NCBI GenBank assembly: GCA_003554565.1
Contig: PWGR01000220.1
Location: 1 to 6,924 of the forward strand
From: Clostridia bacterium
GTDB taxonomy: Bacteria; Bacillota; Sulfobacillia; SLMV01
DNA: 6,924 bases
Reading direction: 5' to 3'
Shown: positions 1-6,221 of the stretch, one piece after another
Layout of the letters: every line of letters starts with the position of its first letter
How positions within the stretch are numbered: position 1 is the stretch's first letter
Position numbers and translations under genes: made by a program
Notes under the pieces: generated by a model
What the model was told of the DNA's origin: nothing
Database searches by the model: none
Seen by the model: only the letters and a program-made list of their open reading frames with translations

Positions 1-492
1 CACCAGGTCATCATGTTTGAGTCGTCCGGTATATGGGTCGTACTGGCGGGAGTCCATGGGGAATCCGGTCAGTGCGAAACGGTCAGTGTACTGCGGGTAG
101 GTGCGAGTTGCTGTTCGTTGAGCCCACAGCGAACTGAAGAACAGGTGATTATAGTAACCGAAGCGGCGCTCCTCCTCGAGGCTTATCCCCTGCAGCAGTG
201 CTGGCTCGAAAGGAAAGCACTCCATACCGTGCACATGACCGTATTTTCCCCCGGGCCTATGCTCCACCAGCTCTATCGCCGGGTTTTGGGCGGATGAAAA
301 CAGCCAAGTGTCCGTCTGCCTGCTTTCGATGGAGCTGACCTGCTGGAGAGTGTCAGATATGGAGGGGGAGGAGTAGTCGGTGGTGAAGCGTCGGTAATCG
401 ATATCGCGCCGGCGCAGTTCAGATTCGACTGCGGAATTATAGTACTTGTGCCAGTGTCCCTCCCAGTCCGGATAAGTGATGAAGTACAGCAC
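1..492 (-). CDS. Probable glycosyltransferase, N-terminal part (cut by window edge)
   Basis: An open frame of 164 codons runs leftward from a GTG at 492 to the window edge without a stop. The protein begins MLYFITYPDWEGHWHKYY. Near residues 122-150 it has the stretch FFSSLWAQRTATRTYPQYTD followed by RFALTGFPMD. That resembles the linker and 'vtGfPfD' segment between the two Rossmann domains of some GT-B glycosyltransferases, but the nucleotide-sugar-binding C-terminal half is outside the window. The GTG is chosen because no ATG lies in frame between it and an in-frame TAA at the end of the upstream gene, and because GAGGGG sits 9 bases before it. The gene lies 33 bases downstream of the sugar-nucleotide epimerase on the same strand, so the two are probably cotranscribed. 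The inferred role is transfer of a sugar during surface glycan synthesis. Coding status is fairly sure; the family is recognised from memory of motifs only. Confidence 0.6.
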   Translation of the reverse strand, partial: MLYFITYPDWEGHWHKYYNSAVESELRRRDIDYRRFTTDYSSPSISDTLQQVSSIESRQTDTWLFSSAQNPAIELVEHRPGGKYGHVHGMECFPFEPALLQGISLEEERRFGYYNHLFFSSLWAQRTATRTYPQYTDRFALTGFPMDSRQYDPYTGRLKHDDLV

Positions 493-525
493 GCCGGTTG
501 ACCCCTCGCTTCCTCTGGCCTCCGT

Positions 526-1479
526 TTATTCCGGGTCTCGACGGTGATGGTCGATAATGGCCCGGAGGGATTCCTCCAGTGAGTATCGCGGTGCGTATCC
601 CAGCTGGCACAGCCTGTCGATGGAGGGCCGCCGCTTCTGTGTCTCTTCAAAATCTTCTCCGAGGACCTCCCGGTAAGGGATCAGGCGAATGGGAGAGCTC
701 GAACCGGCGATCCTGCGAATCATACGGGCCAGATCCAGTATGGATATCTCACAGGTTCCTCCGATGTTGTACGGTGTGGCCTGCTCCCCCCGCCCGGTCA
801 CCCTCTGAATGCCATCCAGGGCGTCGTCAATGTAGACGAATGTGCGGGTCTGTTTCCCATCCCCGTACACTGTCAGTGGGAGATCGTCCAGGGCCTGGGT
901 GACCAGACGGGGAACTACCATTCCGCCGGTTCCCGACTGGAGGGGACCGATGACATTGAACAGTCGACCAATCCACACTCTGGCTCCCCGCTCATGGTGG
1001 TAGGCCAGGGCGAGATGTTCCTGGCACATCTTGGCCGTTGAGTACAGCCAACCATCTTTCTGCGGGCTGCCCAGCAGCACATCATTGTCCTCCGCCACCG
1101 GTGTATTGGTGATCTTGCCGTAGATTGCCGAGGAAGAGGCGACGAACACCCTTCTGTGGCGCGCGGTGGCGGCGGAGAGAACATTCTGCGTTCCCTGATG
1201 GCAGACCCGTAGTGTTCTGATTCTGTTCTGCATCGCCCGCTGAACGCCGACAACTGCCGCCAGGTGGATTACCCAATCGACGTCGTCAATTGACCGTTCT
1301 ACCGTAAAGCGATCCAACACGCTTCCCCGGACCAGATGCGCACCGGTTGGTGATAGATGTTCCCAATCGTACCCAGCAGAGAGATCGTCCAGCACGGTCA
1401 CTTCGTGCCCGGCCTCCGTTAGACGTCTCGTCAGGTGGGTTCCAATGAAACCGGATCCGCCGGTTATGAGATAGTGCAT
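526..1479 (-). CDS. NAD-dependent epimerase/dehydratase (extended SDR), sugar-nucleotide type
   Basis: This 317-residue protein is of normal length for extended short-chain dehydrogenases acting on NDP-sugars (UDP-hexose 4-epimerase, UDP-glucuronate decarboxylase and dehydratase relatives). The N-terminal Rossmann fold shows TGGSGFIG (residues 6-13) and the acidic pair D31-D32 expected after beta-2 for NAD binding. The catalytic set is visible: the SSS run at 115-117, then Y146-S-T-A-K150 (YxxxK). The typical RLFNVIGP (172-179) and VYGDGKQTRTFVYIDD (204-219) substrate-domain motifs follow. The C-terminal GEDFEETQKRRPSID block is common in uncharacterised WcaG-like epimerases. The start at 1479 is preferred over the upstream in-frame ATG at 1509 because AGGAAGGGG lies 8 bases before it and the Rossmann strand begins at once. 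It is followed by a probable glycosyltransferase and is divergent from a UDP-sugar dehydrogenase, which fits surface-polysaccharide precursor supply. The exact sugar and reaction cannot be read from sequence. Confidence 0.9.
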   Translation of the reverse strand: MHYLITGGSGFIGTHLTRRLTEAGHEVTVLDDLSAGYDWEHLSPTGAHLVRGSVLDRFTVERSIDDVDWVIHLAAVVGVQRAMQNRIRTLRVCHQGTQNVLSAATARHRRVFVASSSAIYGKITNTPVAEDNDVLLGSPQKDGWLYSTAKMCQEHLALAYHHERGARVWIGRLFNVIGPLQSGTGGMVVPRLVTQALDDLPLTVYGDGKQTRTFVYIDDALDGIQRVTGRGEQATPYNIGGTCEISILDLARMIRRIAGSSSPIRLIPYREVLGEDFEETQKRRPSIDRLCQLGYAPRYSLEESLRAIIDHHRRDPE

Positions 1480-1569
1480 GATGATGACCCCTTCCTGCTT
1501 CCCCCTCATAGTATGAAAGGAAGGTACAAGGCGCCACTAATCACGCTCTCTCACCCTGTCCATCACCAT

Positions 1570-1598
1570 CACATAATCTGAATGACCCGGATTATGTG
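1570..1598. repeat. 9-bp perfect inverted repeat, operator-like or 5' UTR hairpin
   Basis: CACATAATC (1570-1578) and GATTATGTG (1590-1598) are perfect inverted arms around an 11-base spacer. A wobble pair and a further G-C pair can extend the RNA stem to 11 bp with a 7-base loop. It ends two bases before the purine SD tract (1600-1608) of the dehydrogenase and lies in the divergent intergenic region. It could be a dimeric repressor site or an RNA hairpin that affects ribosome access. There is no U-tract, so it is not an ordinary terminator. Confidence 0.55.
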
Positions 1599-1611
1599 TA
1601 GGGGGGAGATA

Positions 1612-2964
1612 ATGGTGGACAGACTGATTGAAGACCGAACGGCGCACGTTGCCGTCGTGGGCCTGGGTTATGTGGGGCTCCCACTCGCCCTGCGCTGCGC
1701 TGCGCACGGCTTCAGCGTAACCGGTACGGATCACGATGGCGGAAGAATTGCACAACTGAAGGAAGGTCGATCTCCCATCACAAGTGTGTGTGACGAGGAG
1801 ATTCAGGCCGTCCAAGAGCGCGGGGGCTTTCGCTTCACCTCCTGCCCGGATGCCGCCTGTGCCGCCGACATATTGGTGTTGTGTCTGCCGACCCCCCTGG
1901 ACGGGGCCGGAGCTCCCGATCCCTCGGGTCTGCTCGCCGCGGTCGACCGGCTCGGCGGGTGTTCTGGATCCTCGCGGCAGCTCATTATCCTGGAGAGCAC
2001 TGTGCGCCCGCAGTTTACAAGCTGCGTTGTTCGCCCGCGCCTCGAGGCTGACGGGCGCAGGGTGGGGGAGGACCTGCTTCTCGGGTACTCGCCAGAAAGA
2101 GCAGATCCCGCTATGCGTGTCGATACTCTATTCCGGCACCCACGTCTGACATCGGGGATCACTGCCGTGTGCTCCCGACTCACAGCCAAGTTCTACCAGC
2201 AGCTCAAGATCGATGTAATTCAGGTCAGCTCCCCGGACGTGGCAGAGGCCGCCAAAATCCTGGAGAATACTTATCGGGACGTAAACATCGCCCTGGTCAA
2301 TGAGATGGCCATGGTACTGGCCGGGGCGGGTATAGACGTCCGCGAAGTGATTTCTGCCGCTGCGACCAAATCCTACGGATTTGCACCCTTTTTCCCGGGC
2401 CACGGGGTGGGAGGACATTGTATTCCGGTTGACAGCGTTTATTACTCGCACTGGGCGCGTGATGGCGGTATTGCAGCCGAACTGGCCGAGATGGCCCGGA
2501 AGGTCAACCGCGACATGCCTGCGTACGCAGAGAGACGGATTGCGAGTCTGCTGCGCTGCAGGCTACCGGATGTTAGTGTTCCTGACCTGCTGTTCATGGG
2601 GATCACGTATAAGGCGGACGTGGATGATGTGCGGGGTTCCCCCACCCTTGACTTGATGGAGCGGCTTGCAGATAGCGGATTCTCAGTATCTTTTCATGAT
2701 CCATATATTGAACATGCCTCTATTGGCGGCGTCGAAAGATCGAGGGTTCCGCTTTCCCCCCGGACGCTGCGGGAGTTTGACTGCATCGTGCTGGCGGTGC
2801 CGCACTCAGTTTACGAACCGGGATGGATCAACGACAATTCCGGGTTCATTATCGATCTCACCGGAGTCATGCAAACATGTCGCGGGTTCCAGGGAGTCGA
2901 GTATCTCTTTGAAAATAGCTGCTCGCGCTGTGGGGCGGATGGCTGGGGTTTATCGCCGCACTGA
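1612..2964 (+). CDS. UDP-sugar 6-dehydrogenase (UDP-GlcNAc/UDP-ManNAc dehydrogenase-like, WbpA/WecC family)
   Basis: This 450-residue protein belongs to the UDP-glucose/GDP-mannose dehydrogenase family, which oxidises the C6 hydroxyl of an NDP-sugar to a carboxylate in two NAD-dependent steps. All three domains are seen. The N-terminal Rossmann domain has VAVVGLGYVGLPLA (G17, G19, G22), LCLPTP, ESTVRP (E128, T130) and YSPERADP (E162). The central helix carries K215 in AKILENTYRDVNIALVNEMA. The catalytic loop GVGGHCIPVD has nucleophile C270, and the C-terminal domain has GITYKADVDDVRGSP. GVGGHCIPVD favours the UDP-HexNAc (WbpA/WecC-like) branch over UDP-glucose dehydrogenase, but the substrate is not certain. 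The usual Pro after this motif is Ser here (VDSVYY). ATG 1612 is chosen over 1582 and 1594 because AGGGGGGAG at 1600-1608 directly precedes it; GTG 1615 is also possible. The last residues form an unusual Cys-containing tail (CSRC). Confidence 0.92.
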   Translation: MVDRLIEDRTAHVAVVGLGYVGLPLALRCAAHGFSVTGTDHDGGRIAQLKEGRSPITSVCDEEIQAVQERGGFRFTSCPDAACAADILVLCLPTPLDGAGAPDPSGLLAAVDRLGGCSGSSRQLIILESTVRPQFTSCVVRPRLEADGRRVGEDLLLGYSPERADPAMRVDTLFRHPRLTSGITAVCSRLTAKFYQQLKIDVIQVSSPDVAEAAKILENTYRDVNIALVNEMAMVLAGAGIDVREVISAAATKSYGFAPFFPGHGVGGHCIPVDSVYYSHWARDGGIAAELAEMARKVNRDMPAYAERRIASLLRCRLPDVSVPDLLFMGITYKADVDDVRGSPTLDLMERLADSGFSVSFHDPYIEHASIGGVERSRVPLSPRTLREFDCIVLAVPHSVYEPGWINDNSGFIIDLTGVMQTCRGFQGVEYLFENSCSRCGADGWGLSPH

Positions 2965-3044
2965 AAACGTCTGAGGACGCGCAGCCAGCGCAAAACACCT
3001 TATTATATTATCTCGGTGTGACAGCTGTGTGTCATAGTCGTCGG

Positions 3045-3083
3045 CGACCCAGTAGATGTAAGATTACTGCTTTCACTGGGTCG
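3045..3083. repeat. 9-bp perfect inverted repeat with 21-base spacer
   Basis: CGACCCAGT (3045-3053) is the exact reverse complement of ACTGGGTCG (3075-3083). The 21-base spacer contains a smaller GTAA/TTAC pair. No T-run follows on either strand, so it is not a typical terminator. It could be an RNA hairpin in the leader of the downstream gene or a bipartite protein-binding site. Confidence 0.45.
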
Positions 3084-3142
3084 GCAAAGCGCTGCGTATT
3101 CGCCAGACGGGACCGACCAACACTAGTCCGGCAGGAGCAGCA

Positions 3143-3178
3143 ATGTGCTTGAGTGTGTATGGGTGTGGGGCATGTTGA
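3143..3178 (+). CDS. Possible 11-residue leader peptide (MCLSVYGCGAC)
   Basis: A complete mini-ORF of 11 sense codons and TGA encodes MCLSVYGCGAC, with three cysteines. AGGAG (3133-3137) lies 5 bases before the ATG, among the best-looking SD/start combinations in the window, although the larger gene that follows lacks a strong SD. Its stop lies 15 bases before the TTG at 3194. It could be a leader peptide coupled to the amidohydrolase or a chance match. No family is recognised. Confidence 0.25.
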   Translation: MCLSVYGCGAC

Positions 3179-3304
3179 TTTCATGCTGGCGGGTTGGCTG
3201 ATGAGTCAACTGAAACGCTGCTGCTGCCGAAACAAGATGCCGGAGAAGAGGACAACGCGCACTGCTCGTCGAAGGTAGATTATGCAGCAGGTAAATGGAA
3301 GGAT

Positions 3305-4195
3305 ATGACGTACATGAATCCGGCAGGAGGAGAATCCCTCGAGAGTGTAGTGGACTTTCACGTACATTTTCTGACTGAACAATACCTCGACAGCATCGAT
3401 CTGTACGTGGCCGACGATGCCACCGCGCGCCATCTGCAGGAGATGATGCTGCCCCGGCTCGCCGGCGATGGAAGTGATCTAACTTCGTACCTGGAACAGG
3501 CGGGACGCCTGGGCATTCGGCAGTCAGTAATCTTCGGGCTCGCCGACACCGCCCGGGGGTGTTCCGACATCAATGATCAGGTGGCAGGGGCAGTGAGCAG
3601 CGCCGCCGGCGCTGTTGTCGGCTTCGCAGCGGTACCCCTCAACGAGCCAGCCGAGATTGAGATGGAAATGCAGCGGGCCGAGGGTGATTTGGCCCTGGCG
3701 GGTGTGAAAATCTATCCCAGCATGTCTGGTCTCAACTTTCTTGCAGACCCGGTGCTGCACGTACTCCAACTGGCGGCCAAGAAGGATCTCATTGTGCTTA
3801 CTGATTGCTCCTTTGTCTGCTGGGATGCACCTCACTTCTTCGGAACCGGGAACAAGTTCTATCATCTGGTGGATGCACTGGGGCAGCTGGATTCTCGACC
3901 CCGGGTGGTTGCTGCGCATCTCGGCGGTGGCCTGGCATTTTGCCGGGATCTGTATCTTCAGTTTTACGGCGAGAGCGCCCTCGATGAAATATGGTTCGAC
4001 ATCTCTCCTTTTTTCTCACCTTCCATGATCAGGGCGGCTGTTGAGACTGTGACGGAAGACCGGTTGCTGTTCGGCTCCGACTACCCTATTTCCTCGGGCG
4101 ACGAAAACATCCGATCTGTACGGGAGGCAGACCTTCCGGCGCCTGCTCGGCGCAAGATATTTCATGACAACGCCGAGGAGTTGCTAAGAAATTGA
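3305..4195 (+). CDS. Amidohydrolase-2 family protein (TIM-barrel metal-dependent hydrolase-like)
   Basis: Counted from ATG 3305 the protein has 296 residues, usual for the amidohydrolase-2 (ACMSD-like) TIM-barrel family of hydrolases and decarboxylases. Family landmarks occur in order. VVDFHVHF carries the metal-binding HxH (H19, H21). GVKIYP is at 134-139, VVAAHLGGG carries H205, and DRLLFGSDYP carries the catalytic/metal Asp D259. The strand that normally reads 'pvliHtG' reads LIVLTDCSF (about 162-170), so the third metal-ligand His seems to be Thr or Asp. This may alter or abolish metal binding. The frame stays open upstream to TTG 3194 (333 residues), but that leader has no domain and no clear SD. 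GGAAGG (3297-3302) supports a start at 3305, where spacing is very short, or at ATG 3314, where it is long. It may stand alone; no substrate can be assigned. Confidence 0.85.
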   Translation: MTYMNPAGGESLESVVDFHVHFLTEQYLDSIDLYVADDATARHLQEMMLPRLAGDGSDLTSYLEQAGRLGIRQSVIFGLADTARGCSDINDQVAGAVSSAAGAVVGFAAVPLNEPAEIEMEMQRAEGDLALAGVKIYPSMSGLNFLADPVLHVLQLAAKKDLIVLTDCSFVCWDAPHFFGTGNKFYHLVDALGQLDSRPRVVAAHLGGGLAFCRDLYLQFYGESALDEIWFDISPFFSPSMIRAAVETVTEDRLLFGSDYPISSGDENIRSVREADLPAPARRKIFHDNAEELLRN

Positions 4196-4213
4196 TAGAG
4201 ACGGGGTCCTCTT

Positions 4214-4246
4214 GGCTGCCGGGCGGAGTCCGGAGTTGCCTGTTTT
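4214..4246 (+). terminator. Possible weak rho-independent terminator
   Basis: Eighteen bases past the amidohydrolase stop, GGC-TG-CCGG (4214-4222) can pair with CCGG-AGTT-GCC (4230-4240) around a 7-base loop. TGTTTT follows (4241-4246). The stem is interrupted and the T-run short, so this is only a candidate for the end of the amidohydrolase transcript. Confidence 0.3.
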
Positions 4247-4325
4247 AGACACTGAACTGAGTCTCATGCGGTTAAGGTGAAGGCGACGGATGATCATTAG
4301 ATGCCGTGCGGGGTGTGACACACTG

Positions 4326-4354
4326 TTGACATGTGCATCGAGTATGATTCTAAC
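4326..4354 (+). promoter_or_regulatory. Sigma-70-like promoter candidate
   Basis: A perfect -35 TTGACA (4326-4331) is followed after 17 bases by TCTAAC (4349-4354), a 4/6 match to the -10 consensus. TATGAT (4343-4348) is a better hexamer but the spacing is wrong. The predicted transcript start near 4361 is only a few bases before ATG 4368. That would remove the SD of the zinc-ribbon gene, so either that gene is nearly leaderless or the match is fortuitous. Confidence 0.35.
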
Positions 4355-4367
4355 TGGGGTGATCGAA

Positions 4368-4517
4368 ATGCTCTGCAAGAGGTGTCCGGAGTGCGGCTGC
4401 GATTCGTACTCTGCTTCGGATCTGGGGTCCTGGATTTGTCCCTACTGTGGCGAAGACTTGAAGGATTGCCCATCTCTCCCCGCTCGCCCGACCGGCAGAG
4501 AGGGCAAGCCGGGGTGA
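4368..4517 (+). CDS. Small zinc-ribbon protein (49 aa)
   Basis: This ORF encodes a 49-residue protein with seven cysteines. C6-P-E-C9-G and C24-P-Y-C27-G-E-D form the two CxxC knuckles of a compact zinc ribbon, with further cysteines at 3, 11 and 34. The 'CPxCG ... CPYCGEDL' pattern is typical of tiny stand-alone zinc ribbons and of N-terminal ribbons cut from larger proteins. After residue 35 the chain is Pro/Gly/Arg-rich and probably disordered. ATG 4368 is favoured because GGGGTGAT ends 4-5 bases before it and the first Cys follows directly. An ATG at 4290 in the same frame, preceded by GAAGG, would add 26 residues. It lies in a sparsely coding region, with no partner gene visible. The function is unknown; nucleic-acid or protein binding is usual for such folds. 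Confidence 0.55.
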   Translation: MLCKRCPECGCDSYSASDLGSWICPYCGEDLKDCPSLPARPTGREGKPG

Positions 4518-4762
4518 GATGAGCTTCAATTTGCCACTCTGCCATCAGATTCATGGCATGATTTGGTGCCTGGACAGGTCTGTTTGTGGGTGTGAATCTT
4601 CCCTGTTTCGCATTGGTCACTCGGCGTCAACCTCACTATATTTCTGCCGTCGATTACACAAAGTACAGGACCGCATCTGTCTGATGCAACCCTCTGCAAG
4701 GTCATGCGACATTTGGCCGGGGCGTAGCTGAAAGACCGCGCCCGGGCAGGAGGTAGCTGCAA
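4518..4762. other. Intergenic, no recognisable gene
   Basis: Between the zinc-ribbon stop and the convergent end of the MCP fragment there are two weak open frames, one on each strand, with Cys-rich but unrecognisable products. There is also an 8-bp palindrome GCCCGGGC (4740-4747) and a repeated GTAGCTG heptamer (about 4725 and 4753). No convincing terminator, RNA gene or domain was found. The stretch may be decayed sequence, like the neighbouring MCP fragment. Confidence 0.4.
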
Positions 4763-5143
4763 CTACTCTTCGGTTTCCAATTGCCTGATAAGCCGGCCAA
4801 TGTGCTTGGCGCGGAGGTGCATGTGTCCGGCGGATTCGCTCTCGGTCTGTATCAGATCCTGGCTCTCTTCTGCCATTGTGATCTCGCCAGTATCCTGGTC
4901 CGTGCCTGTGGCCATCTCCCATCTTTTGTCCACCGCGGCGGCGACCTCCCCGCTGGCTGCCGCCATTTCCTCTGTTGTGGCGGTATTTTCCTCGACCACT
5001 TCTGAGACCGACTGCATGGTGCCGGCCATCCTTCCATTTCGCGCCTGCATCTCTTCATCCATCGGGAAAGTCAGCAAATCCTGGCGGTTCTGTAACTGGC
5101 CGGCCATCGAAGCTGATCGAGGACAGCGGCACTGCTTTTTCAT
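4763..5143 (-). CDS. MCP (methyl-accepting chemotaxis protein) C-terminal fragment, probable gene remnant
   Basis: The 126-residue frame contains SVSEVVEENTATTEEMAAASGEVAAAVD, given here only as a landmark at residues 45-72 (nucleotides 4928-5011), in the heptad-rich style of the MCP cytoplasmic signalling coiled coil. The last 20 or so residues (HIGRLIRQLETEE) resemble the 'LQ.LV.QFK' tail that ends many MCPs. The middle (73-100) and the first 25 residues fit poorly. No sensor, membrane or HAMP segment is present, whereas complete MCPs are several hundred residues. The ATG overlaps the stop of the aldo-keto reductase as ATGA, a classic coupling arrangement, though it could be chance after a deletion. 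The simplest reading is a decayed 3' piece of an MCP gene fused behind the reductase; a small functional coiled-coil protein is the alternative. Confidence 0.5.
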   Translation of the reverse strand: MKKQCRCPRSASMAGQLQNRQDLLTFPMDEEMQARNGRMAGTMQSVSEVVEENTATTEEMAAASGEVAAAVDKRWEMATGTDQDTGEITMAEESQDLIQTESESAGHMHLRAKHIGRLIRQLETEE

Positions 5144-6159
5144 TCCGTGAGGTGCCGGTGCGCTGTATCCAAGTATTGTCTTACGGGAAGACCATAGGGA
5201 CACAGTTCCTCACACCTACCACAGTCGATGCAGTCGTCGACTGAGTAATCGAGCTGCCGGTACTGCTCCTGTGCCCATTCTTCGGTGAAGTAAGATGAAA
5301 AGTATCGTTCGAAGCGCAGGATGTCTGGGATTTGCAGCCCGGCCGGACACGGCATGCAGTACTCACAGCGACGGCAGAAGCTGCTGCCCAGTTCGTCGGC
5401 CTGTCGCTGCAGTTCTTCACGGTCTGATTTCGAGAAGTCTACCGGTTCGCAACCGATGCTCGCATTCTCCCTGACCTCTTTTGTGCAGTCCATGCCGACC
5501 AGAGCAGACGATACCGGATGAGACAGCACAAAGCGGAGGGCTTCCGGCATTGTCTTCAGGATACCGCCGCACAACGGTTTCATGACCAGAATCCCGAGAT
5601 CCTGCTCCAGGGCTGCGGGAACATTTTCCCGAAAGAGCGGGTAGTCCACAATATTGAGCGGAATTTGCACCACCGCGAGTGGAAGCGAAGCCCGGTGCAT
5701 GGCCGGCATGAGTACGCGGGGACGGTGGCCGGACAGACCGATGTGACCTATCTTGCCGTCCTCTTGCGCCGCGCACAGTGCGTTCAGCGCTCCTCCTGGA
5801 CCTTCCACCTGTTCCAGTTCGCCTTCCCTCAGGTCGTGGATCTGATACAGGTGAATGAAATCTGTCCGCAGTGCGGCGAGACTTTCATCTATAGCTTCAG
5901 CCATGCCACTGGCATCGCGCTTCTGTGATTTGGTGGCCAGGATGATCTCGTCGCTGCTTTCCCAGCTCTGCAGTGCTCTGCCAATTTTCTCCTCACTGTC
6001 GCCGTAGGACTGCGCGGTATCGACGATGTTTATGCCGGCGTCAAATGCTGCATGCAGTGTCCGTTCCGCCCGCGCATAATCCACGCGGTTTACAGGTACT
6101 CCACCGAATCCAATGACCGACACCCTGAGTCCGGTTTGGCCGAGTTGTCTCTGCCTCAT
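5140..6159 (-). CDS. Aldo/keto reductase with C-terminal 4Fe-4S ferredoxin-like domain
   Basis: This 339-residue protein joins two domains. Residues 1-245 form an aldo-keto reductase barrel: MRQRQLGQTGLRVSVIGFGG start, catalytic tetrad D47 (NIVDTAQSYGD), Y52, K77 (ILATKS) and H108 (LYQIHDL), then VVQIPLNIVD and GILVMKPLCGG. Residues 262-320 carry two cysteine groups, C262-x2-C265-x2-C268-x2-C271-P and C310-x2-C313-x2-C316-x3-C320-P, expected to bind two 4Fe-4S clusters. This architecture is common in anaerobes and suggests a cytoplasmic oxidoreductase exchanging electrons between NAD(P)H, a carbonyl substrate and iron-sulphur centres; the substrate is unknown. ATG 6159 is preferred over 6201 because GGGAGG lies 9 bases before it and the barrel begins at once, while 6201 has no SD. 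A good promoter lies at 6222-6251, and the stop overlaps the next ORF by ATGA. Confidence 0.93.
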   Translation of the reverse strand: MRQRQLGQTGLRVSVIGFGGVPVNRVDYARAERTLHAAFDAGINIVDTAQSYGDSEEKIGRALQSWESSDEIILATKSQKRDASGMAEAIDESLAALRTDFIHLYQIHDLREGELEQVEGPGGALNALCAAQEDGKIGHIGLSGHRPRVLMPAMHRASLPLAVVQIPLNIVDYPLFRENVPAALEQDLGILVMKPLCGGILKTMPEALRFVLSHPVSSALVGMDCTKEVRENASIGCEPVDFSKSDREELQRQADELGSSFCRRCEYCMPCPAGLQIPDILRFERYFSSYFTEEWAQEQYRQLDYSVDDCIDCGRCEELCPYGLPVRQYLDTAHRHLTE

Positions 6160-6221
6160 CTCTTCCCGCCTCCCATATGATCTGACGATCAGCTCTTGCA
6201 TCTATTGGGGTGCACGGGGCA

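Larger units (their letters stand above)
2965..3304. other. Intergenic stretch with AT-rich block, inverted repeat and a mini-ORF
   Basis: About 340 bases separate the dehydrogenase stop from the preferred amidohydrolase start. The stretch contains an AT-rich run (about 2999-3013) that could supply a -10 element, an 8-bp palindrome ACAGCTGT (3021-3028), a 9-bp inverted repeat (3045-3083) and an 11-codon ORF (3143-3178). The last 111 bases stay open in the amidohydrolase frame back to a TTG at 3194, so part of it may be coding. No RNA gene was recognised and no clear rho-independent terminator was found after the dehydrogenase. Confidence 0.5.

Noticed and set aside
13..297. 94-codon plus-strand frame opposite the glycosyltransferase.
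   Set aside because: It lies antisense to a frame with convincing protein features and has no SD or recognisable motif.
273..650. 125-codon minus-strand frame overlapping the epimerase end and the glycosyltransferase start.
   Set aside because: It runs out of frame across two better-supported genes, and its product is Arg/Thr/Ser-rich with no domain.
915..1253. 112-codon minus-strand frame inside the epimerase.
   Set aside because: It is a shifted frame of the epimerase, whose Rossmann and YxxxK motifs are intact.
3183..3278. 31-codon Cys/Arg-rich ORF starting at ATG 3183.
   Set aside because: It has no SD, overlaps the possible amidohydrolase leader and has no recognisable pattern.
4519..4731. 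70-codon plus-strand ORF starting one base after the zinc-ribbon stop.
   Set aside because: The close spacing hints at coupling, but composition is irregular (Cys, Ser, His, Trp scattered), no domain is seen and the SD is too close to the ATG.
4526..4762. 78-codon minus-strand ORF just downstream of the MCP fragment.
   Set aside because: It has no SD and no motif, and it is as likely to be chance as its plus-strand counterpart.
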